A DNA stretch of 31,889 bases from Betaproteobacteria bacterium (GTDB lineage Bacteria > Pseudomonadota > Gammaproteobacteria > Burkholderiales > Rhodocyclaceae), in the NCBI GenBank assembly GCA_028868235.1, contig JAGWUW010000001.1, positions 1-31,889 of the forward strand, given 5' to 3'. The translations under genes and the position numbers were made by a program. This document shows, piece after piece, positions 25,510-31,889 of the stretch. The number at the start of each line of letters is the position of its first letter. The first letter of the stretch is position 1. The notes beneath the pieces are model-generated. The model saw only the letters and a list, made by a program, of their open reading frames with translations. It was not told where the DNA came from and made no database searches.

Positions 25510-27719
25510 GCGCGACGCAAACATTCAACAAAGGCTGCAAGGTGGAAGAACTCCGGAGTGAAAAGGGAACCAACTCTCTGCTGCGGAACTCACTTCCCAA
25601 TACCATTTTCGAGAATGCTGGGCAGGCCATCATCCTCACCGACACGACAGGTCTGATCACCTACTTCAATCCGGCCGCTCAGAAAATGCTCGGTTACACT
25701 TTGGACGAAGTGGTATTACGCAAGACACCGTTGATTTTTCATCTGGCCGAGGAAGTCGAAGAGCGGGCCAAAGCGCTGTCGCAGGAAAGTGGAAAGGATA
25801 CCGCCCCCGGCTTCGAGGTATTCATCGCCGGGCTGGGTGCAGACCGTGCACACGCCGAGGCGGACTGGACCTATGTCCGCAAAAATGGCTCCTGCCTGCC
25901 GGTAAGCCTCAATATCAGCCTGTTGCGGGATGATACTGGCGCCGTTCAGGGTTACATGGGGATCGCCTCTGATATTTCGGAGCGCTATCGACTGGAACAG
26001 GAGCTACGTGTCGCCGCCATCGCCTTCGAGTCGCAAGCAGCAATCATGGTCACAGATGCTGCGCGTCGCATACTGCAAGTGAACAAGGCGTTTTCCAGAT
26101 TGACCGGCTATGAAGCCGAAGAAGCCATCGGACAGACACCGAGCATGTTGAAATCCGGCCATCAGGACGCCGCTTTCTATGCCGAGATGTGGCGACAGTT
26201 GAGCGAAACGGGTCACTGGCAGGGTGAGATATGGAATCGCCGCAAAAATGGCGATGTATTTCCGGAATGGCTCACTATCAGCGGCGTTCGTAACAATCGT
26301 GGGCAATTGACGCATTTCGTCAGCACTTTCTCGGACATCAGCAACCTGAAGATTGCCGAATCGGAAATCCACCACCTTGCCTTCTACGATCCGCTGACCG
26401 CCTTGCCGAACCGGCGCCTGCTGCTTAACCGTCTCGATAAGGCTTGCGCTAGCAGCAACCGCAGCGGCCATTACGGCGCCTTGCTGATCATCGATCTGGA
26501 TCACTTCAAAACGCTCAACGATACACTGGGCCACGATGTCGGCGATCGCCTGCTGGTCGAGGTCGCCAAGCGCCTGGCGACCTACATTCGAGAGGGGGAT
26601 ACCGCAGCCCGCCTAGGCGGAGACGAGTTCGTCATCATGCTGGAAAATCTGGGACTAGACCACGAGGGCGCCGGTGTCCAGGCCGAAATTGTCGCCGAAA
26701 AGGTTCGCACCGAGCTGACCCGCCCCTATACCCTGGCTGGCGACATGGAGTATTACCGCTCTGCCAGTATCGGGATCAGCCTTTTCCATGGCCACGACAA
26801 AAGCGTCGACATCCTTCTCAAACAGGCCGATATCGCCTTGTACAAGGCCAAGGATGCCGGGCGGAACGCCATCCGCTTCTTCGACAACGCCATGCAGACA
26901 GCGCTCGACGAACGGGCAGCACTTGAGGCCGGACTACGCCGCGCCCTGTCCCGGGAGGAGTTTGTGTTGTATGTCCAGCCTCAGGTCGACACCGAGCGCC
27001 AGTTGATCGGTGCCGAGGTGCTGTTGCGCTGGCAGCCGCCAAATCACCCGATGGTGATGCCAGGAGACTTCGTTGCACTAGCCGAAGATACCGGCCTGAT
27101 CGTGCCAATTGGTCTATGGGTGCTCGACCGTGCCTGCGCCGAACTGCGCCGCTGGGCAGATGATCCACGCACCGAATCCTTGTTCATGGCAGTCAATGTC
27201 AGCGCTCGCCAGTTTCGTCAGGCCGATTTCGTTTCGCAGGTCGCTGATGCGCTCGCCCGACACGGCATCAAACCTCGCCGGCTCAAGCTTGAATTGACGG
27301 AGAGCCTGCTACTCGACAATGTCGATGACGTCATCGCCAAGATGCAGGCCTTGCGCGAAATGGGCGTTCGCTTTTCGCTCGACGACTTCGGTACAGGCTA
27401 TGCCTCCCTATCCTACCTGAAACGCTTTCCGTTCGAACAATTAAAGATCGACCGCTCGTTCATCCGCGACATCATGAACGACAGCGACGATGCCGGCATC
27501 GTCCGCGCAATCATTGCCATGGGCAATACGCTGCGCCTGAATGTCGTAGCCGAGGGGGTAGAGGATGACGATCAACATGCCTATCTTGCGCGACACGGTT
27601 GCTGCCTGTTTCAGGGTTATCTGTTCGGCAAGCCAATGTCGTTTGCCGACTTCCGGGAAATGCTGGGCAAACGTCCCCCTGCAGTTGCCAAACCCGTCAT
27701 AGACGACTGGGTGATCTAG
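25506..27719 (+). CDS. PAS-PAS-GGDEF-EAL c-di-GMP signalling protein
   Basis: A 737-aa cytoplasmic protein from ATG 25506 (an in-frame GTG at 25452 would add 18 aa). Two PAS domains come first (about 25-155 and 160-280), with NAGQAIILTDTTGLITYFN and ITYFNPAAQKMLG type motifs and GYMGIASDISERY at the end of the first. The GGDEF domain (about 290-455) has an intact GGDEF at 371-375 and an RxxD inhibitory site (REGD) five residues before it, so synthesis is likely and feedback-controlled. The EAL domain (about 475-725) has EVL at 504-506, VNVSARQF, ELTES, DDFGTGYASL and KIDRSF; EVL is a tolerated variant. No membrane segment. It ends TAG, overlapping the convergent livF stop. Confidence 0.94.
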   Translation: MSATQTFNKGCKVEELRSEKGTNSLLRNSLPNTIFENAGQAIILTDTTGLITYFNPAAQKMLGYTLDEVVLRKTPLIFHLAEEVEERAKALSQESGKDTAPGFEVFIAGLGADRAHAEADWTYVRKNGSCLPVSLNISLLRDDTGAVQGYMGIASDISERYRLEQELRVAAIAFESQAAIMVTDAARRILQVNKAFSRLTGYEAEEAIGQTPSMLKSGHQDAAFYAEMWRQLSETGHWQGEIWNRRKNGDVFPEWLTISGVRNNRGQLTHFVSTFSDISNLKIAESEIHHLAFYDPLTALPNRRLLLNRLDKACASSNRSGHYGALLIIDLDHFKTLNDTLGHDVGDRLLVEVAKRLATYIREGDTAARLGGDEFVIMLENLGLDHEGAGVQAEIVAEKVRTELTRPYTLAGDMEYYRSASIGISLFHGHDKSVDILLKQADIALYKAKDAGRNAIRFFDNAMQTALDERAALEAGLRRALSREEFVLYVQPQVDTERQLIGAEVLLRWQPPNHPMVMPGDFVALAEDTGLIVPIGLWVLDRACAELRRWADDPRTESLFMAVNVSARQFRQADFVSQVADALARHGIKPRRLKLELTESLLLDNVDDVIAKMQALREMGVRFSLDDFGTGYASLSYLKRFPFEQLKIDRSFIRDIMNDSDDAGIVRAIIAMGNTLRLNVVAEGVEDDDQHAYLARHGCCLFQGYLFGKPMSFADFREMLGKRPPAVAKPVIDDWVI

Positions 27720-28388
27720 ATTCCCAGGTAGCGCTGCCAGATGGCGTGATCAGCGTCTAGTTGGGCTGAACCGCCCTGCCATACAACTTGCCCACGCTCG
27801 ATGATGGTATGACGATCGGCCAACTCGATCAGTTTTTCCACGTACTTGTCGACGACTAGGACACTTTGTCCCTCGTTGCGCAGCCGTGTCGGGCAGGCCC
27901 AGATTTCGTCGCGGACCAACGGCGCCAGCCCTCGGTAGCTTCATCGAGAATGAGCAGGCGCGGATTGGTGACTAAAGCGCGGCCAATGGCCAGCATTTGC
28001 TGTTCGCCACCGGAAAGCTGGTTACCGAGGTGTTTTTTCCGATCCAGCAAGCGGGGAAACAGTTCGTAGACCCGGGCCGGCGTCCATACCGCGGATTCCT
28101 TGCGGCGATTGGCAAAGAAAGCCACCAGATGTTCATCAACCGTCAGGTTGGGAAAACACTGCCGGCCTTCGGGCACCAGCCGGCAATATCTTCCCCGGCA
28201 AAGCGGATGTGCCCGGCCGTGACCGGCTCCAGACAGCATATGGGGCGCAGCGTGGTGGTCTTGCCCATGCCGTTACGGCCAAGCAGGGTGGCCGCTTCGC
28301 CCTCCGCCATTGCCAAATCGAGGCCAAACAGCACCTGGCTAGGACCATAGGCAACCTCGAGGCCGATGACTTCGAGCAGGGTACTCAT
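27716..28388 (-). pseudogene. livF: livF, branched-chain amino acid ABC transporter ATPase, with deletion and two frameshifts
   Basis: Starts at ATG 28388 with STLLEVIGLEVAYG and Walker A GRNGMGKTTT. After GEDIAG near 28172 about 13 residues of the usual sequence are missing and the frame changes; it resumes as LVPEGRQCFPNLTVDEHL. The ABC signature LSGGEQQM and Walker B LLILDEATEG follow. Near 27936 one base is lost (GGCTGG where GGCCTGG is expected) and the frame shifts again to LVRDEIWAC, LVVDKYVEKL and RYLGI. All ATPase motifs survive, but they lie in three frames, so a normal LivF cannot be made. Last gene of the liv cluster; its stop overlaps the convergent GGDEF-EAL stop. Confidence 0.85.
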
Positions 28389-28455
28389 GGGATGCTTCTC
28401 CGATCACTGGGCGACCATCTCCCCGTTAGTGGGTGGGCAGCCGCGTACATTGCGC

Positions 28456-29211
28456 TCACAGGTGGTCCCCTAAGTAGGCACGGCGCACGCCGGCGTCGTT
28501 TTTCACCTTGTCCGGCGTGCCAGTGCAAATCAGCTGACCGTTGACCAGGACCGAAATGCTGTCGGCCTGGCGAAATACCGCATTCATGCCGTGTTCGACG
28601 AGCAGGATAGTGACGTGACGGGTCAGGTGTTCGATCAGGTCCTCCATACGTGCCGACTCCTCCGGGCCGGTAACGGCCATCGGTTCGTCAAGCAGCAACA
28701 GTTGCGGCTTGGTCGCCAGCACCATGGTCAGCTCCAGGGCTCGTTGCTCGCCATGCGACAGCGTACTGGCGGTCGCGCTGCTCTTGCCGTGCAAGCCGAC
28801 CTGTTCGAGATAAATCTGTGCCTCATCAAAGAGCCTATTTTCCCGGCGCACCGGCCGCCAGAAACGGAAACTGCTGCCGGCATCGCTACGCCCCTGTACG
28901 GCCAGTGCAACATTATCGAGAGCCGACAGGCTGCGGAAAACATTCGTGATCTGGTATGACCGTGCCATGCCGGCTGCGACCCGCTGATGCATGGACAGTT
29001 TTGACACATCCCGAGCGGCGAAATGTACGCTACTGCTATCCGGTTGCAGGGCGCCCGAAACGTGGTGAATGAACGTTGTTTTGCCGGCACCATTGGGGCC
29101 GATCAGGGCATGGATTTCGCCGGCCTCGATCCGGAAATCGACATCTTTCAGCGCATCAAGCGCTGCAAAACGGCGCGGCAGCTGGCGAACGTCAAGCAGT
29201 GCCTCAGCCAT
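28456..29211 (-). CDS. livG: Branched-chain amino acid ABC transporter ATPase LivG
   Basis: A complete 251-aa ABC ATPase, the only intact gene of the cluster. Walker A is GPNGAGKTT, the Q-loop area YQITNVF, signature LSHGEQRALEL (a variant of LSGGEQ), Walker B LLLLDEP, and H-loop EHGMNAVF. LivG energises import of branched-chain amino acids or amides through LivH/LivM with LivF. ATG 29211 is the family start. The same frame also stays open upstream into the livM remnant, giving a possible LivM-LivG fusion. Without working LivH, LivM or LivF it probably has no transport partner encoded here. Confidence 0.85.
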   Translation of the reverse strand: MAEALLDVRQLPRRFAALDALKDVDFRIEAGEIHALIGPNGAGKTTFIHHVSGALQPDSSSVHFAARDVSKLSMHQRVAAGMARSYQITNVFRSLSALDNVALAVQGRSDAGSSFRFWRPVRRENRLFDEAQIYLEQVGLHGKSSATASTLSHGEQRALELTMVLATKPQLLLLDEPMAVTGPEESARMEDLIEHLTRHVTILLVEHGMNAVFRQADSISVLVNGQLICTGTPDKVKNDAGVRRAYLGDHL

Positions 29212-29790
29212 GATCAGCCTCGCGCTGTCGATCGAACAGGGCGCGACTCCTTTAGGCGCAAAGAGCACCACATCGAGTAGGAGCAGGCCCAGTACGATAT
29301 GCCAGTGGTCGGTAACGCCGGCCAAGGTCTCTTCCAGTAGAAGCAGGACGACCGCCCCCAGCACACCGCCGTACAGGTAGCCGACACCGCCAATGATAAC
29401 CATGACGAGCAGGGTAACGGACTGCGTCCTTTGCAGCAGGTTGGGACTGGCCAGCCCGGTCAGGTTGGCGAGCATAGCGCCGGCCAGTCCGGCGATACCC
29501 ATTGCGAGCGGGAAAGCAATCAATGCCTCGTTGATGCCGACTTGTTGGCAGATGGCCGCGACATAGGCGCTAGCGCCGAGAAAGGCGGCGTGACCGAGAG
29601 ACACCATGCCACCGAACCCGAGAATAAGATTGAGGCTGGAAGCGGCCAACGCGAAGATCAGCATGCGGGTGGCAAGACCAATGTAGAACTCCTGGCCAAA
29701 TGCTTCCAAGATGGTCGGCAAGGCGAGTGCCGCGCCGAGAAAGACGATAGATAGGGATTTCTGCCAGGCGGCTAGACGATAGAAAGCCAT
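29204..29790 (-). pseudogene. livM: livM permease with internal deletion and C-terminal frameshift
   Basis: ATG 29790 overlaps the livH stop by one base. The N-terminal part (about residues 1-95: LNLILGFGGMVSLGHAAFLGASAYVAA, cited in parts as LGFGGMVSLGHAAFLG) is a normal LivM. After LIAFPLA the frame runs directly into GIAGLAGAMLANL, VIIGGVGYLYGGVLGA and LGLLLLDVVLFAPKG, the last third of the family. About 120-130 residues are missing in frame. Near 29225 a single base loss shifts the end: the shifted frame reads LFDRQREADHG and stops at 29204, the expected native end. As a result the zero frame runs on into livG. Confidence 0.82.
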
Positions 29791-30702
29791 TACGCGCGCG
29801 CCGGGAACAGGCCCTGCGGGTTGAAAAACAGGATGCAGGCCATCAACAGGTAGATCAGGATGGAAGCCAAGGCCGAACCAAGCGTCGACGCAGCATCGGC
29901 CGGCAGGGTGGCACGGAGTAACGCGGGCAACAAAGCACGGCCAAGGGTATCCCAGTACCGACAATCAGGCTGCCAACCAATGCGCCGCGGATCGAGCCAA
30001 TACCACCTATGATGATGACCACGAAAGCGAGGATCAGCACACTTTCGCCCATGCCTACCTGAACAGCGAGCAACGGGCCGAGCAAACCGCCGGCCAGCCC
30101 GCACAGGGCAGTACCAAAAACGAAGACTGCCGTGAACAGGCGAGGCACGTTGGTACCCAGCGCCTCAGTCATCTCTATGTTGTCGGCACCGGCGCGTACC
30201 CACATGCCGATACGGCTCTTGGCGATTAGAAGGTAAAGGGTAATGGCGATGGCAATGCTGAAAGCGATGATGACCAACAGGTAGGCTGGGTAGAAGAAGC
30301 TGCCGATTTCAACGGGCCCAGCCAACGCCTCGGGTGGATTGAGCATCAATGCCGCCAGCCCCCAGATAGCGCGGACGACCTCGTTGAAGATTAGGATCAG
30401 CGCGAAGGTGGCCAGCACTTGCGATAGGTGGTCGCGCTGGTAGAGCCGCCGGAACAACGCCAGTTCGAGCAGCAGCCCCACCACCGCCGTACCCGCGACG
30501 CCGAGACCTAGTGCAATCCAGAAGGAATCGGCAGCCTGCGTAGCGGCGGCGACGAAGTAGGCACCCGCCATGTACAGCGAACCATGGGCCAGATTAATGC
30601 AATCCATGATGCCAAAAACAAGTGTCAGCCCGGCAGCAAGCTGGAACAGCATAAGCCAAATTGCAGGCCATTGAGGGCCTGTTCGAGGATCAATTGGGTC
30701 AT
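29790..30702 (-). pseudogene. livH: livH permease with two frameshifts
   Basis: Begins at ATG 30702 with MTQLILEQALNGLQFGL, the family start. Near 30653 one base appears lost (TTATGC where TTAATGC is expected), and the frame continues as MLFQLAAGLTLVFGIMDCINLAHGSLYM (cited in parts: LAAGLTLVFGIMD, NLAHGSLYMAGAY). It stays correct to GALVGSLIVGT near 29950, where a further base loss shifts it to DTLGRALLPALL and the normal end NPQGLFPARA. The protein is otherwise complete, with seven or eight hydrophobic segments. All pieces are recognisable, so decay or sequence error is recent. Confidence 0.85.
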
Positions 30703-30739
30703 GAAATGGCGGCAGCCGGTTGCCCGGCGGCCGTCGGGC

Positions 30740-31884
30740 TTACTTCATCTTGCACTGTGCCACGTAGGCATCGGCATGATTGGTGAAAATGGTGCCCGTG
30801 GTCTTGTTGGTGATTCGACCGCTGACATCCTTGCCAATAGCGCGCAGGTAGTAATTCTGTACAGGGTAGTGGTTTGTGTTGAATTTGAAATCGCCGCGCG
30901 CGGATTTGAAACGCTTGGCTTCCAGCGCCTTCTGCAGCCCCTTCTTGTCATCGACGTTGCCCTTCACATCGCGCACGGCTGCGTCCATCATCAGAGCGGC
31001 ATCGTAGCCCTGCGAGGCGTAGAGCGAGGGCAGGCGGCCGTATTCTTTCTGGAAATCGGCGACGAAGCGTTTATTCTCCGGGTGGTCCATGTCATGTGCC
31101 CAGTGCGACGAGATGAACATGCCGAGCATCGAACCGCCCACTGCCTTGATCACGTCCTCGTCGGCCGAGAAGCCGGGGGCGAACAGTTGCTTGTCGCGCG
31201 AAAGACCGGCGGGGACGAACTGCTTGACGAAGTTGATGCCCATACCGCCCGGTAGGAAGAAGAACAACGCATCGGGCTTGATACTGCAGATCTACGCCAG
31301 TTCGGCAGCGTAGTCGAGCTAGCCGAGTTTGGTGTAGATCTCTTCTGTGACGTTACCTTTGTAAAAGCGACGGAAGCCTGACACCGCATCCTTGCCGCCA
31401 AGGTAGTTCGGCGTGCCGATCACGACATTCTTGTAACCCTAGTCCTGCACGATCTTGCCTACCGCTTCGTGAAGGTTGTCATTCTGCCAGGCGACGTTGA
31501 AGAAGAAGGGATTGCACTACTCGCCGGCGTATTGCGACGGGCCGGCATTGGCCGAAATGTAGAAGGTCTGGTTCTGGAAAACGGCCGGGCCGACGGCGAG
31601 CAAGATGTTGGAGAAGAGGATACCGGTCATGAAATTGACCTTGTCCTTCTTCAGTATTTTGTCGGCGGCCTACTTGGCGAAGTCCGGATTCTGCTGGTCG
31701 TCGGCAATGATGACCTCGGCCGGCAGGTTACCCAGCTTGCCGTTCAGGTGCTTGACGGTCACGTTGAAGCCGTCGCGGATATCGACGCCAAGACCGGCGC
31801 CGGGTCCAGACAGGGTGGAGACCAAGCCGACCTTGATCTTGTCGGCAGCATGGCAGCAGCAAGGGCAGTCAGGCGGGGCATCAT
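30740..31884 (-). pseudogene. livK: livK-type periplasmic binding protein with five in-frame TAG codons
   Basis: ABC substrate-binding protein of the Leu/Ile/Val/amide type. ATG 31884 begins a signal peptide (MMPRLTALAAAML) that is cut short and shifts frame before DKIKVGLVSTLSGPGAG. From there to the TAA at 30740 one frame is kept for about 350 codons with high family similarity (DDQQNPDFAK, FMTGILFSN, YISANAGPSQYAG, FLPGGMGINFVKQF, RLPSLYASQGYD, TNKTTGTIFTNHADAYV). It is broken by TAG at 31670-31672, 31517-31519, 31439-31441, 31319-31321 and 31292-31294. The contexts are FAK*AADK, AGE*CNP, QD*GYKN, LG*LDYAAELA and ELA*I. Family members usually have Gln at four of these. Confidence 0.85.
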
Positions 31885-31889
31885 CGGAA

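Noticed and set aside
30740..31884. Genome-wide reassignment of TAG to glutamine
   Set aside because: TAG is the apparent natural stop of several intact genes in the window (chorismate mutase, SRPBCC, DUF1272, exonuclease, queE, GGDEF-EAL).
27716..31884. Programmed ribosomal frameshifting in the liv genes
   Set aside because: Several different sites, no slippery heptamers or pseudoknots seen, and accompanying deletions of conserved blocks; decay or sequence error is simpler.

Overview
The window looks like a GC-rich betaproteobacterial chromosome, most likely Rhodocyclales (Dechloromonas/Azonexus/Accumulibacter-like). This rests on protein character and gene order: a IIA(Man)-HPr-EI regulatory PTS, ruvC-ruvA-perM-ruvB, ybgC-tolQRAB-pal-cpoB-queE and a livKHMGF cluster. 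It is inference; no 16S or database search was available. Most genes are ordinary and intact. Two islands are visibly decaying.

Layout. 1-2313 (minus): regulatory phosphotransferase operon, IIA(Man) > HPr > EI, with EI running off the left edge. 2465-4337: a DMT/EamA permease divergent from a LysR regulator, with a T-N11-A dyad between them. 4444-5010 (minus): a monoheme Tll0287-like protein. 5118-6527 (plus): a leader with a strong intrinsic terminator, then a small chorismate mutase and a second EamA permease. 6567-7481 (minus): branched-chain aminotransferase with a structured 330-nt upstream region. 7810-8506 (plus): remnants of a 2-oxoacid dehydrogenase E1 alpha/E1 beta pair with large deletions. 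8546-9988: cytochrome c and a convergent GcvA-like LysR regulator. 10277-11389 (minus): SRPBCC, DUF1272 and GFA-domain genes. 11555-13171 (minus): HerA-like ATPase. 13255-14092: yebC with a good sigma70 promoter and terminator.

14123-19226 (plus): a Cys-rich secreted protein, a DEDD exonuclease, a third DMT permease, ruvC, a LexA box, ruvA, perM and ruvB, mostly with ATGA-type overlaps. The LexA box lies between ruvC and ruvA, so ruvA-perM-ruvB should be SOS-inducible separately from ruvC. 19355-24912 (plus): the Tol-Pal envelope operon, ending in queE. 24928-27719 (plus): a PilZ protein and a PAS-PAS-GGDEF-EAL protein, the latter preceded by a short upstream ORF whose stop overlaps its ATG.

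27716-31884 (minus): a branched-chain amino acid/amide ABC transporter cluster (livK > livH > livM > livG > livF) in which only livG is intact. livH, livM, livF and the start of livK carry frameshifts, all in the same direction. livM and livF also carry internal deletions. The livK body keeps one frame for about 350 codons but has five in-frame TAG codons, four of them where the family normally has Gln. TAG ends at least six apparently intact genes elsewhere in the window, so a general amber reassignment is unlikely. No rRNA, tRNA, CRISPR array or intact insertion sequence was seen.
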